Shown here: piece after piece, positions 7,680 through 16,715 of the stretch | Layout: every line of letters begins with the position of its first letter | Numbering within the stretch: position 1 is the stretch's first letter | DNA from: SIG299 sp045531895 | GTDB taxonomy: Bacteria; Bacillota; Clostridia; Lachnospirales; Lachnospiraceae | DNA: 64,000 nt | NCBI GenBank assembly: GCA_045531895.1 | Contig: JAZSEW010000055.1 | Coordinates: forward strand, 16,728 to 80,727 | Direction of reading: 5' to 3' | The notes under the pieces: model-generated | The model's input: only the letters and a program-made list of their open reading frames with translations | What the model was told of the DNA's origin: nothing | Databases searched by the model: none | Position numbers and translations under genes: made by a program

Positions 7680-8267
7680 TTACAGCAAAATCAAATCCAT
7701 AAGCCAATTCATCAACATGCAAATCAATGCCGCAACCACGCCGGCACCTATTGCCAACAAAACCTTCTGATATGGACGTTTTCCAATTTCCCGCTGCTTA
7801 TCGATTTCGTCCAACCGCTTACCTTCCATAAAGGCTGTAATTTCCCGCCAGGTTTGAATATCCTGTTGCTTTTTCCATTTTTCTGCCCTGAATCCATATA
7901 TAAGCGCAACAGCTGCTAATACTCCCCAAATAACAAAACCACCCCAGTTAAAAAGCCTAACCAGCGGAATTGGAGAAATCATCATCACTATCATCAGAAC
8001 AGCCATAACGGTTCCCTGTTTGTAAAATTCCTTAATGTCGCTTTCCTTAATTTGTTTCTTCATCTCTTCCAAATCTCCTTTTACTAAATTATCCAGAGAG
8101 GTGTCAAACAAAGAACTCAGCATCACCAGACTTTTGATATCAGGATAATTCTTTTCATTTTCCCAATTTGATATGGTCTGACGGGTCACAAAAATTTTGT
8201 CTGCCAGTTCCTCTTGGGAAAAACCAAGTTCATTCCTGTATTTTTTTATCTGATTGCCAATTTCCAT
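7680..8267 (-). CDS. XRE-family regulator with C-terminal membrane segments
   Basis: The N-terminal HTH (residues about 4-60, GFSQEELADKIFVTRQTISNW) is typical of XRE/Cro regulators. A short linker leads to two or three membrane helices (VMAVLMIVMMISPIP, GGFVIWGVLAAVALIYGF, VLLAIGAGVVAALICML), so the DNA-binding domain is tethered to the membrane. A GAGG site precedes the ATG at 8267. It probably regulates its own operon (7454-8267). The membrane segments could sense envelope stress, but no ligand domain is visible. Confidence 0.82.
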   Translation of the reverse strand: MEIGNQIKKYRNELGFSQEELADKIFVTRQTISNWENEKNYPDIKSLVMLSSLFDTSLDNLVKGDLEEMKKQIKESDIKEFYKQGTVMAVLMIVMMISPIPLVRLFNWGGFVIWGVLAAVALIYGFRAEKWKKQQDIQTWREITAFMEGKRLDEIDKQREIGKRPYQKVLLAIGAGVVAALICMLMNWLMDLILL

Positions 8268-8449
8268 TTTAGCCTCCTGATTCTCTCTGTTGCGGATAGT
8301 TTATGACAAGGAAATCATTTCGTCTATCAAAGCTATTTTACAATAACATTTTTCGAGATGCAAAAACGTTTTTACATACTGAAAAGCGCATAAATAAACA
8401 ATTTTCCAAAAATTAAATTTAAATTTATTTTTTAGTTATCAGCAATACT

Positions 8450-9097
8450 CTACTGCTCTTCCAAAAAGTTTTTTACTTCTTCCAAATCGCTGCACATGTT
8501 CCAGAGAAAGGCCTTTATTTCTTCATCTGCCTCCCACAAATCCGGCACCATAATTACCTTCATGCCGGCACGGTGCGCAGAAAGTAAACCGTTTCTGGAA
8601 TCTTCCAACGCCAGTGCCTCTGCAGGCTCCACATTAAGCGCCTCACAAGCTTTTAAATAAATTTCCGGCTCCGGCTTGGATTTTTCCACCATATCACCGC
8701 AAATGACTGCATCAAAATATTCCAATACTTCTGCACTCTTTAAGTTACGTTCTACGCCACGCTTACTTGTAGAAGAAGCCACTGCCAGCTTGTAACCGTT
8801 TGCCTTTAAATAATCCAGTAACACATAAAGTCCCTTCTTTACCGGAACTTTGTCTTTTGCATAAAAGTCATTATTAAATTCCCTGGTATACTTCCAAAGT
8901 TCCTCTTCGTTATACCGGTCACCAAACTCCTTCTTCCAAATTTGATTCGATGCTTCTACGTTTATTCCGAGAGTTTTATAAACCATATACCCGGCTTTTC
9001 CAAGTCCCATTTTTTCTCCGGCGTAATCCCAGGCAAGAATAGCCACACGCTCCGTGTCAAACATCAACCCATCCATATCAAACACAACCGCTTTCAT
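8450..9097 (-). CDS. HAD-superfamily phosphatase, beta-phosphoglucomutase-like subfamily
   Basis: A 215-residue HAD-IA protein with motif I FDMDGLMFDTE (nucleophile D7, acid D9), an alpha-helical cap, motif II ASSTSKRG, motif III Lys in KSKPEPEIYLKA and motif IV ALEDSRNGLLSA. All catalytic residues are present. The DGLMFDTE form is typical of sugar-phosphate phosphatases or mutases. The substrate is not predictable. It stands alone, with a 182-nt gap upstream of the XRE regulator that shows AT-rich sequence but no clear hairpin. Confidence 0.85.
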   Translation of the reverse strand: MKAVVFDMDGLMFDTERVAILAWDYAGEKMGLGKAGYMVYKTLGINVEASNQIWKKEFGDRYNEEELWKYTREFNNDFYAKDKVPVKKGLYVLLDYLKANGYKLAVASSTSKRGVERNLKSAEVLEYFDAVICGDMVEKSKPEPEIYLKACEALNVEPAEALALEDSRNGLLSAHRAGMKVIMVPDLWEADEEIKAFLWNMCSDLEEVKNFLEEQ

Positions 9098-9138
9098 ATT
9101 AATTAAATTCTCCTTTAATTTTCATCAAAAATATCTTG

Positions 9139-9711
9139 CTATTTTTCAACCTTTCTTAACTCCCACTCACTTCTCAAAAGACCATAATAGCTTGCATCGC
9201 AAATCCCTTGATTGTTATGATCACACTGTCTTAAGGTTCCTTCAAAGGTCATGCCACACTTTTTCATTACCCCGCCGGAATTTGGATTATTCGGGTCATG
9301 TCTTGCTTCCACCCGGTTTACATTCAACTCTTCAAAGCAAAAATCAATGACTGCCGCCAATGCTTCCGAAGTAATTCCCTGATGCCACCAGTTTCTGCCG
9401 ATGCAGTAACCGATATGTACTGAACTAATATTCTCTTTCATCCCAACAATGCTGATAGAACCAATCGGTGCATCATTATTGTCCTTTGGAACAATCGCCC
9501 ACTGGTAATAATCCTCTTTTTCATAAGAGTTTATCCAGTCCTCCAATACCATCTTCGTCACTTCTGTACTTGTATGTGTTGGCCACGTCAGATACTTTGT
9601 TACCTCCGGATCCGACGCCCAGTTTTCATACATAGAAGTAACATCATCCCTTTTAAAACGGCGTAAAATAAGCCGTTTGGTTTCTATTTGCTTTGTACCA
9701 CAGTGTTTCAT
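9139..9711 (-). CDS. GNAT family N-acetyltransferase (RimJ/RimL-like)
   Basis: 190 residues from the ATG at 9711; an upstream TTG at 9753 has no ribosome site. It starts with the RimJ/L-type strand IETKRLILRRFKRDDVTSMYENWASDPEVTKYLTW (in parts) and has the acetyl-CoA loop IGRNWWHQGITSEAL plus the C-terminal RVEARHDPNNPNSGGVMKKCGM. Such enzymes acetylate N-terminal amines of ribosomal proteins or small molecules. The substrate is unknown. It has its own short gaps to both neighbours (41 and 54 nt). Confidence 0.85.
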   Translation of the reverse strand: MKHCGTKQIETKRLILRRFKRDDVTSMYENWASDPEVTKYLTWPTHTSTEVTKMVLEDWINSYEKEDYYQWAIVPKDNNDAPIGSISIVGMKENISSVHIGYCIGRNWWHQGITSEALAAVIDFCFEELNVNRVEARHDPNNPNSGGVMKKCGMTFEGTLRQCDHNNQGICDASYYGLLRSEWELRKVEK

Positions 9712-9765
9712 AAAACAGTTCTTCCTTTCCACAAACGCTTTTCTCAAAATCAATCGAAATTATTT

Positions 9766-10974
9766 TCAAACCAGTTTCTTACTATTTTTTTTTATTTCTT
9801 CCTCACTCAATCCCAACGTCTGAAAATACTCCTCCGTCGTCCCAAACCGTTCCCTAAACAACTTAAGAAACTCCTTCATAAACCACTCTCTCGGAGTCAC
9901 AATATTCATATCCACCTCCGGGAAGTTTTTATGTACCAAATCCAAACGTTCCTTGCCATACTCTCTCGTCAACACATAGTTTTCAACAATGTCTGCGTCA
10001 CTTACCCCGGCATGCAAAAGTAAAATTGCAGACACCACACCTGTCCGGTCTTTTCCGGCAGTGCAGTTAAACATGACTCCGTTCTTAGCATTTGCAATTG
10101 TTTTAAACACCTTTGGCATGTTTTCTGCCTGTGCAATTGCCAGATAGCTTAACGGAACTTTCTCTACCGACTCCGGCACACCACTACCCTCAATTATCGG
10201 GCAATTGATATAGGTAAACCCTTCTGCATTTGCAAAACCGCTTGGCTTTCTCGCCAGGTCCTTATCTCCCCGCAAATCAATAATCGTGGTGATGCCACGT
10301 TCCTTCAAAATTTTAAAATCTTCCTCACACGGATAATTCTGCACATCGCTTCTCCACAGGGAATTCCGCTTGGTAGCCAATCCGTCACGAATCACGTATC
10401 CGCCTAATTCTCTAGTGTTCTGCGTAGTTTTCAGCATACTCTCCGTGATTGTTACCCAGAACCGCTTCGTATAATCGCCATCCACCAACACTTCTTTTTC
10501 AAACACACCACCATTTGCAAGAATCGTCCTCTCGCTGGCGATATTATTACGGTTGCAGGTAATCATCACCTTATGTAACCCAAGCTCCTTGCACTTAATC
10601 AAATTCTGTCGCACCATCTCTTTTGCATAGCCTTTTTTACGCTCACTTGGACGCACAATATAACCAAAATGGCCGCCCCATGTGCGAAGCACAGGATTTC
10701 CCAAATGATGACGCAGATCAATGACACCTACAATACGATTATCAATCTCTCGCACCGCAATAAAAATATCAGAGGACACGCGTCCTTTGGGACAGGTTTC
10801 CGGATTTTCACGAACAGCAATCCAGTCTATCCACTCCTGCGCTGTTTTACATTCGTCTAAATTACCGCATCCCGCAAAGGCATCCGGGTCATTTGCCTCT
10901 ATTATTTCCTGACGAAACTGCATGATATCATCCGCATATTCTATTGTTGGTTTAATAAGTCTGATTTCGTCCAT
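9766..10974 (-). CDS. GNAT acetyltransferase fused to a tyrosine-phosphatase-like domain
   Basis: A 402-residue two-domain protein. Residues about 1-165 are a GNAT fold with WGGHFGYIVRPSERKKGYA as acetyl-CoA loop. Residues about 180-400 are a dual-specificity/Y-phosphatase-3-type domain with TTIIDLRGDKDLARKPSGF and the P-loop NCTAGKDRTGVVSA, which supplies the C-X5-R signature with Cys and Arg intact. The ATG at 10974 overlaps the stop of the upstream ybaK gene as TAATG, so translation is coupled. The GNAT half resembles the separate GNAT genes at 55322 and 57540. The combined role is unknown. Confidence 0.85.
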   Translation of the reverse strand: MDEIRLIKPTIEYADDIMQFRQEIIEANDPDAFAGCGNLDECKTAQEWIDWIAVRENPETCPKGRVSSDIFIAVREIDNRIVGVIDLRHHLGNPVLRTWGGHFGYIVRPSERKKGYAKEMVRQNLIKCKELGLHKVMITCNRNNIASERTILANGGVFEKEVLVDGDYTKRFWVTITESMLKTTQNTRELGGYVIRDGLATKRNSLWRSDVQNYPCEEDFKILKERGITTIIDLRGDKDLARKPSGFANAEGFTYINCPIIEGSGVPESVEKVPLSYLAIAQAENMPKVFKTIANAKNGVMFNCTAGKDRTGVVSAILLLHAGVSDADIVENYVLTREYGKERLDLVHKNFPEVDMNIVTPREWFMKEFLKLFRERFGTTEEYFQTLGLSEEEIKKNSKKLV

Positions 10975-11459
10975 TACTCTTCCTCGCACAAATCCGCATA
11001 TTCAAAGCGAATCATTTTTCCTAAATCCTCCGGACTCACTTCCACCTGGTATCCGATTTTTCCGGCACTGAAGAAAATGGTATCAAAATTCTTAGCACTT
11101 TCATGCACCGTGGTAGTAAAAAACTTTTTCATTCCAATCGGTGAGCAACCGCCATGAATGTAACCGGTTAGCGGAAGCAGCTCCTTAGACTTTATCATCT
11201 CAATACTTTTTTCTCCAACGGCACCCGCCGCCTTCTTTAAATCCAGTTCTCTATTCACCGGAATCACAAATACAAAATTCTTCTTGGTTTTTCCGCCCAC
11301 AGTCACCAAAGTCTTAAATACCTGATTCGGGTCCTGACCAAGCACTGCTGCCACCTCTGTGCCAACGGTAGTGCCGGACTCCACATAACAATAGCTCTCG
11401 TATTTCACTTTTTTCTGGTCTAACAGACGCATTACATTTGTTTTCTCCATCTTTTCCAT
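10974..11459 (-). CDS. ybaK: YbaK/EbsC family aminoacyl-tRNA deacylase
   Basis: About 161 residues. It shows the YbaK fold signatures: GTEVAAVLGQDPNQVFKTLV, FVFVIPVNRELDLKKAA, and GGCSPIGMKK, where the GxxSPxG loop and the Lys lie at the active site. Family members hydrolyse Cys-tRNA(Pro) and similar mischarged tRNAs. I placed the start at the ATG at 11459, nine nt after GGAG; a GTG at 11480 would overlap the ribosome site. The stop overlaps the start of the GNAT-phosphatase gene, so the two are translationally coupled. Confidence 0.88.
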   Translation of the reverse strand: MEKMEKTNVMRLLDQKKVKYESYCYVESGTTVGTEVAAVLGQDPNQVFKTLVTVGGKTKKNFVFVIPVNRELDLKKAAGAVGEKSIEMIKSKELLPLTGYIHGGCSPIGMKKFFTTTVHESAKNFDTIFFSAGKIGYQVEVSPEDLGKMIRFEYADLCEEE

Positions 11460-11527
11460 TTCATCGTTCTCCTCTCCCACAAAGCGTTCCTACGTTTATA
11501 AAAAATTTCTTAAATCTTCCAATCACG

Positions 11528-11545
11528 ATTCCATACCTATGGAAT
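11528..11545. promoter_or_regulatory. 18-bp palindrome upstream of the PPOX-family gene
   Basis: ATTCCATA-CC-TATGGAAT has perfect 8-bp arms. It lies about 73 nt before the start at 11618, upstream of a TACTAT -10-like element, and between two divergent genes. It is a likely operator; the regulator is unknown. Confidence 0.55.
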
Positions 11546-11617
11546 TTGTGTTGCAATAATGTTACTATAGAAAAAAGAGAATTTCAATTCAATTTTACAA
11601 TTTTGGAGGTATTTATT

Positions 11618-12010
11618 ATGCAGAAAGTTTACGAATTTTTAAAGAAATGCAACACCTATTATCTGGCTACTGTAGAAAACGACCAGCCAAGAGTCCGTCC
11701 CTTCGGCACCATCGATTTATTCGAGGACAAGCTGTACATCCAGACCGGCAAGACAAAAGAGGTTTCCAAGCAGATTCAAAAGAATCCTAAAGTAGAACTT
11801 TGTGCCTTTGGTGACGGAACATGGCTCCGCGTGGCAGGCACCTTAGTCCGTGATGACCGTGTAGAAGCAAAGAAGCACATGCTGGACGCTTATCCAAGCC
11901 TCCAAAGCATGTACTCCCCAACCGATGATAACACCGAAGTATTATATTTTAAGGATGCCACCGCAACTTTTTCTTCCTTTAGCGAGGCACCTAAGACAAT
12001 TCAGCTTTAA
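11618..12010 (+). CDS. Pyridoxamine-5'-phosphate-oxidase-fold flavoprotein
   Basis: 130 residues from the ATG at 11618, with GGAGG 7 nt upstream. It is a split-barrel flavin-binding protein of the short PPOX type: TYYLATVENDQPRVRPFG, then LYIQTGKTKEVSKQI, KVELCAFGDGTWLRVAG. Such proteins bind FMN or F420 and act as small-molecule oxidoreductases; they are not true PdxH enzymes. The palindrome at 11528 is the likely control site. It ends 10 nt from the convergent thiC stop with no obvious terminator between. Confidence 0.85.
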   Translation: MQKVYEFLKKCNTYYLATVENDQPRVRPFGTIDLFEDKLYIQTGKTKEVSKQIQKNPKVELCAFGDGTWLRVAGTLVRDDRVEAKKHMLDAYPSLQSMYSPTDDNTEVLYFKDATATFSSFSEAPKTIQL

Positions 12011-12020
12011 TACCATCCAT

Positions 12021-13334
12021 CTATTTTTCTGTACAAAACTCAACCGTTTTGCCTTCTAAAATCATGTTTGTCGTCCGCACCGCACACATCTTTCCGCACA
12101 TGGAGCAAGTGTGGCGGTCGGATGGCGGTGTGCTTTCAAAATAAGCTCTCGCCTTCTCTTCATCCAGTGCCAGACCAAACATAGCTTCCCAGTCCACCGC
12201 ATGTCTTGCTTCTGCCATGGCGTTATCCCTCTCTCTGGCCTGAGGCACACCCTTGGCAATATCTGCCGCATGTGCCGCAATCCGGCTGGCAATAATGCCT
12301 TCCTTTACATCATTTAAATTCGGAAGACGAAGATGCTCCGCCGGAGTTACATAGCAGAGAAAATCCGCACCGCTGGCCGCCGCAATGGCACCGCCGATAG
12401 CTGATGTGATATGGTCATAGCCCGGCGCAATATCCGTTACCAGAGGACCTAACACATAAAACGGTGCATTATGGCAAATACGCTTTTGCAGCTTCATATT
12501 GGCCTCAATTTCATTCATCGCCATATGCCCCGGACCTTCCACCATCACCTGTACATCCTTTGCCCAGGCACGCTCGGTCAATGCTCCAAGCTCAATCAAC
12601 TCCGAAATCTGACCTGCATCGGTACTGTCGTCAATGCATCCCGGACGAAGGGCATCTCCCAGACTTATAGTAACATCATACTCTCTGAGAATATCCAGCA
12701 CTTCGTCGTAATGCTCATAAAACGGATTTTCATTTCCGGTCATCATCATCCAGGCAAACAACAGGGAACCACCTCTGGATACAATATTCATCTTGCGTTT
12801 ATCCCGCATAAAGGCTTCCACCGTACGTCGATTAATTCCCGCATGAATGGTCATGAAATCCACACCTTCTTCTGCATGGGCACGTACTACCCGGAGGAAA
12901 TCCTCTGCGGTAATTTCCAACAAATCCTTTTCCAGATAACCGATAGCATCATACATCGGCACGGTACCAATCATGGCAAGAGATTTTGCAATCAGTTCCT
13001 TACGGAAGGTGTTGGTCTTTCCGTAATTACTCAAATCCATAATAGCTTCCGCACCGAATTTCAGTGCCATGTCTACCTTCTGCATTTCCATTTCATAATT
13101 GTTGCAATCCCCGGAAATTCCCAGGTTCACATTGATTTTTGTGCGTAGACCCATACCGATACCTTCCGCAGAAATCGAGGTGTGCTTTACATTGCATGGA
13201 ATTGCTACCACGCCCTGCGCTACCAATTCCCGAAGCTTTTCCGGTTCCATATATTCTTTCTTTGCTACCAGTTCTATTTCCGGCGTAATAATTCCCTTTT
13301 TCGCCGCTTCCATTTGTGTCTTATATGTTCTCAT
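12021..13334 (-). CDS. thiC: Phosphomethylpyrimidine synthase ThiC
   Basis: A radical-SAM enzyme converting aminoimidazole ribotide to HMP-phosphate, the pyrimidine half of thiamine. 437 residues from the ATG at 13334 (MRTYKTQMEAAKKG, GGAG 8 nt upstream). Landmarks are NVNLGISGDCNNYEME, MDLSNYG, EGVDFMTIHAGI, SLGDALRPGCIDD, MVEGPGHM and the C-terminal [4Fe-4S] motif CSMCGKMC. It has the short clostridial form without the N-terminal domain of enterobacterial ThiC. It is the last gene of the riboswitch-controlled thi operon. Confidence 0.97.
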   Translation of the reverse strand: MRTYKTQMEAAKKGIITPEIELVAKKEYMEPEKLRELVAQGVVAIPCNVKHTSISAEGIGMGLRTKINVNLGISGDCNNYEMEMQKVDMALKFGAEAIMDLSNYGKTNTFRKELIAKSLAMIGTVPMYDAIGYLEKDLLEITAEDFLRVVRAHAEEGVDFMTIHAGINRRTVEAFMRDKRKMNIVSRGGSLLFAWMMMTGNENPFYEHYDEVLDILREYDVTISLGDALRPGCIDDSTDAGQISELIELGALTERAWAKDVQVMVEGPGHMAMNEIEANMKLQKRICHNAPFYVLGPLVTDIAPGYDHITSAIGGAIAAASGADFLCYVTPAEHLRLPNLNDVKEGIIASRIAAHAADIAKGVPQARERDNAMAEARHAVDWEAMFGLALDEEKARAYFESTPPSDRHTCSMCGKMCAVRTTNMILEGKTVEFCTEK

Positions 13335-13362
13335 ACGACTATCTCCATTCACTTCACTGTGT

Positions 13363-14166
13363 TTACTTATTCTCTCCAAATCTGCTATTTAAATCGAAAG
13401 CATGATTCATCGGCCCACTGCCACGTCCTAAATCAAGCATGGCAGCCAGAGCCCCGGAAATATACTCCTTTGCGCGTTGCACAGACTCCGCCAAAGAAAA
13501 ACCTTTAGCCAAATTTGCCGCAATAGCACTGGACAAGGTACAGCCTGTTCCGTGAGTATTCGGATTCTCAATCCTCTTTCCGAAAAACCACTGTTCTACA
13601 CCATCTGTATACAATAAATCATTGGCATCATTGATACTGTGGCCCCCCTTTAACAATACGGCACAACCACAGGTATCACTGATTTTCATTGCCGCACGGA
13701 CCATGTCTTCTTTTCCTGCAATCACCCTTCCCGACAGCACCTCTGCCTCCGGAATATTCGGAGTCACCAGCGTTGCCAACGGAAGAAGCTCCTCAACTAA
13801 GGCGGATACCGCCTCTGTCTGCATCAGCTTAGAACCGCTGGTTGCCACCATCACCGGGTCCACCACAATATTTTCTGCACAATAATACTGCAAACGGTCT
13901 GCAATTACATGAATCAGTTCTGCCGACGCCACCATACCGATTTTCACCGCATCCGGCCGGATATCCTCAAATACGGCCTCTATTTGTGCTGCCAGAAATT
14001 TTGGCTCCACCGCCAAAATTCCGAAAACCCCCAAGGTATTCTGAGCCGTCAGTGCTGTAATGGCACTCATGGCATATACACCGTTCATGGTCATTGTCTT
14101 TATATCCGCCTGTATTCCTGCTCCTCCGCCGGAATCACTTCCCGCAATGGATAATGCTGTTTTCAT
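13363..14166 (-). CDS. thiD: Hydroxymethylpyrimidine/phosphomethylpyrimidine kinase ThiD
   Basis: Phosphorylates HMP and HMP-P to HMP-PP for coupling to the thiazole. 267 residues of ribokinase fold: the substrate-binding IAGSDSGGGAGIQADIKT at the N-terminus, VAPVM-type VVDPVMVATSG, VTPNIPEAEVLSG, and the ATP/anion-hole motif NTHGTGCTLSSAIAANLA near residues 210-227. It is 28 nt upstream of thiC and 40 nt after the tenI-thiE fusion, within one operon. Confidence 0.96.
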   Translation of the reverse strand: MKTALSIAGSDSGGGAGIQADIKTMTMNGVYAMSAITALTAQNTLGVFGILAVEPKFLAAQIEAVFEDIRPDAVKIGMVASAELIHVIADRLQYYCAENIVVDPVMVATSGSKLMQTEAVSALVEELLPLATLVTPNIPEAEVLSGRVIAGKEDMVRAAMKISDTCGCAVLLKGGHSINDANDLLYTDGVEQWFFGKRIENPNTHGTGCTLSSAIAANLAKGFSLAESVQRAKEYISGALAAMLDLGRGSGPMNHAFDLNSRFGENK

Positions 14167-14206
14167 CCCTACCCATCTTCCTTTCTTCCTTCAGCTACTA
14201 AAACAG

Positions 14207-15460
14207 CTACGATTTTTCCAGTAATACTCCAACCTGTTTCTTTAACTTACCAGTCGCTTCTTCTATATCCTCTGCCGCGAAAATGGCTGAAACCACAGCA
14301 ACTCCGCTCATTCCACCATCTTTAAGCTCTGACAGATTGTTGGAACTGATTCCCCCGATAGCCACCGCCGGAATGGAAACTGATGCACAAATTTCTCTCA
14401 ACTGATCTCTGGTAATCCTGATAGCATTTTTCTTTGTCGGAGATGGGAATATTGCTCCCACACCTAAGTAATCCGCTCCGGCTGCTTCTGCTGCCTTGGC
14501 CTGCTCTATGGTTTTTGCCGTGGCACCAATGATAAAGTCTCTGCCAACCTGCTTTCTTATTTCTTCCACCGGCTGATCCTCGATTCCCACATGGACACCG
14601 TCGGCACCACTTTTTATGGCTACATCCACGTTATCATTGATAATTAACGGCACCCGGTACCGGTGACACAATTCCCGCATCAAAATAGCTTCTTCTATAA
14701 ACTCAGCCTCTGAAAGTTCTTTTTCCCGTAACTGCACCAGTGTTACGCCACCCCGCAAGGCATCTTCTATCTGTTCAAGCAGCGTCTGTTTCCCCACCCA
14801 ACTACGGTCGGTCACTGCATAAAGTAACAGTTGTTCTTTTTGAAATTTCATCTTTTCTTCCTTTCCAACCGGTTCCAAACCTGCCAGATATTCCTTTACA
14901 TTGTCGCACTGCATCCATCCGCTCATAACGCAGCCACCTTTTGCTCCTGCTTTACGCACCAAAAGCATATTCTCCCTTAAAATTCCGCCAATAGCATACA
15001 CCGGTACCTGCACGCTTTCGCATACCGACTGTAAAAATTCCGTTCCCCGCCCAGGAAGTCCTTTCTTGCAATCTGTAGAAAAAATATGTCCGGCAATCAG
15101 GTAAGTGCAACCAAGTTTCATCGCTTCCTTTGCCTCCTCTAAGGAATGGCAGGATGCTCCCAGCATCCGAAAGCTTTTTCTCTTTGCTTCCGAAAGTTCT
15201 CGCAACCGTGGCAACGGCATATGAAGTGCCTCTGCTTCCAGTTCCATTGCCACATCCGCAAAGCTGTGCAAAATGCAGGGCACCTGATACGTTTTGCAAA
15301 TCCGCATCACCTGTTCTGCCAGCTGTTTATATTCCTCCTCTGCTAAATCCTTTTCCCGAAGAAGAATTCCTGCCGGATGCTGCTTTGCAATTTCTTCTAT
15401 GCGCTCCAAAAAAACACCCCGGCAAAGAGACCGGTTGGTTACACAAATCACATCAGACAT
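14207..15460 (-). CDS. Fused thiazole tautomerase (TenI) and thiamine-phosphate synthase (ThiE)
   Basis: 417 residues with two ThiE-like TIM barrels. The N-terminal half (about 1-200) is TenI-like: GILLREKDL, LGASCHSLEEA and AGHIFSTDCKKGLPGRG, with the His (H125) at the place of the known TenI catalytic histidine. The C-terminal half (about 205-417) is ThiE: LVQLREKELS, INDNVDVA, DGVHVGIEDQP, GATAKT, GVGAIFPSPTKKNA and AIGGIS. It would aromatise the ThiG product and join it to HMP-PP. It overlaps the thiH stop by 8 nt. Separate tenI and thiE genes are the usual arrangement. Confidence 0.92.
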   Translation of the reverse strand: MSDVICVTNRSLCRGVFLERIEEIAKQHPAGILLREKDLAEEEYKQLAEQVMRICKTYQVPCILHSFADVAMELEAEALHMPLPRLRELSEAKRKSFRMLGASCHSLEEAKEAMKLGCTYLIAGHIFSTDCKKGLPGRGTEFLQSVCESVQVPVYAIGGILRENMLLVRKAGAKGGCVMSGWMQCDNVKEYLAGLEPVGKEEKMKFQKEQLLLYAVTDRSWVGKQTLLEQIEDALRGGVTLVQLREKELSEAEFIEEAILMRELCHRYRVPLIINDNVDVAIKSGADGVHVGIEDQPVEEIRKQVGRDFIIGATAKTIEQAKAAEAAGADYLGVGAIFPSPTKKNAIRITRDQLREICASVSIPAVAIGGISSNNLSELKDGGMSGVAVVSAIFAAEDIEEATGKLKKQVGVLLEKS

Positions 15461-16706
15461 AAAGATAATCGTTCAGCACCGGCTGCAGTCCTTCTGCTGC
15501 AATATCCTGATACATGGTATCTAAACTGCGGTCATCGTTAATTTCAAACTGCTCGTCGCCCTGTGCCTCCTCGGTCTCCTTCCCCGTATATTTACTTTCA
15601 TGGTCGCCGATTCCCGTGGAAACTCCGGCAGAAACCTTGGTTGCCGCAATCTTTACAATGCCGTTACGGAAGGTGGCACTTTCTCTGGAGGAAACGGTAA
15701 TTCCCACAAACGGCAGGAAAATGCGGTAGGCACAAAGAATCTGACACAACTGTTTTTCACCCACGTCCAGCGGATTGATTTTTTCGTTATTCACAATCGG
15801 ACGGAGTCTCGGACAGGACAAGGACAGTTCTGCAGAAGGGTACTTTCTCTGTAAATAGTACACATGAAGTGCACTGGCTAAGGCGTCCTTTCGAAAATCC
15901 GACAGTCCAAGCAATGCAGAGCATGCAACACCGCGCATTCCACCCATCAATGCCCGCTCCTGAGCATCAAAACGGTATGGCCAGACTCTCTTATGTCCAA
16001 GCAAGTGTAAGGACTCATATTTGTCCGTGTCATAGGTTTCCTGAAATACCGTCACATAATCTGCGCCGCATTCATGCAGATAACGGTATTCCGCCACATT
16101 CACCGGATAAATTTCCAGCCCCACCATGCGGAAATATTTTCTTGCCAGCTTGCATGCCTCGCCAATATAAGCCACATCACTCTGCGCCCGGCTTTCGCCT
16201 GTCAGAAGCAGAATTTCTTCCATGCCGCTGTCGGCGATTACCTTCATCTCATGCTCCACCTGCTCCATTGTAAGCTTCATGCGGTTAATATGCTTATAGC
16301 AGTTAAAGCCACAGTACACGCAGTAATCTTCACAATAATTTGCAATATATAATGGCGTAAACAAGTACACCGTATTTCCAAAATGCTTGCTGGTTTCCAA
16401 CCGAGCCCGTTCCGCCATTTGTTCCAGAAACGGTTCCGCCGCCGGAGAAAGCAGCACCTTAAAGTCCTCTATGGAACAGTTTTCATGCTCCAGTGCCGCC
16501 CGAACATCCTTTGCGGTATACTTGGAATAGTCATATTCCTTCATCTGCGACATGACCTGCTCACAAATGTCCGAAGAAATTTGCTCCATGCCCGGCATAT
16601 ATTCCATATGATTGGTTCTTGATGACGGATCGGTTTCCAGACGATGCTTTTTCTCCAACGCAGATTCTGACAAATGCTCCGAATCCACAAAAAACTGATT
16701 TTCCAT
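15453..16706 (-). CDS. thiH: 2-iminoacetate synthase ThiH
   Basis: A radical-SAM tyrosine lyase that makes dehydroglycine for the thiazole ring in anaerobes. The CX3CX2C cluster motif is C125, C129, C132 (YCEDYCVYCGFNC). Then come LLTGESRAQSDVAYI, GLEIYPV and the C-terminal ThiH/BATS-type region with SCPRLRPI. GGAGG lies 6 nt before the ATG at 16706, so the roughly 40-residue N-terminal extension over shorter ThiH proteins is probably real. Use of ThiH rather than the oxygen-dependent ThiO fits an anaerobe. Confidence 0.95.
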   Translation of the reverse strand: MENQFFVDSEHLSESALEKKHRLETDPSSRTNHMEYMPGMEQISSDICEQVMSQMKEYDYSKYTAKDVRAALEHENCSIEDFKVLLSPAAEPFLEQMAERARLETSKHFGNTVYLFTPLYIANYCEDYCVYCGFNCYKHINRMKLTMEQVEHEMKVIADSGMEEILLLTGESRAQSDVAYIGEACKLARKYFRMVGLEIYPVNVAEYRYLHECGADYVTVFQETYDTDKYESLHLLGHKRVWPYRFDAQERALMGGMRGVACSALLGLSDFRKDALASALHVYYLQRKYPSAELSLSCPRLRPIVNNEKINPLDVGEKQLCQILCAYRIFLPFVGITVSSRESATFRNGIVKIAATKVSAGVSTGIGDHESKYTGKETEEAQGDEQFEINDDRSLDTMYQDIAAEGLQPVLNDYLYV

Positions 16707-16715
16707 AAAATCCTC

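Noticed and set aside
12471..13148. A 225-codon frame opposite thiC
   Set aside because: Antisense to a fully conserved ThiC, no ribosome site, and no sensible protein pattern.
15869..16273. A 134-codon proline-rich frame opposite thiH
   Set aside because: Mirror of the conserved ThiH coding frame; composition is typical of an antisense shadow.
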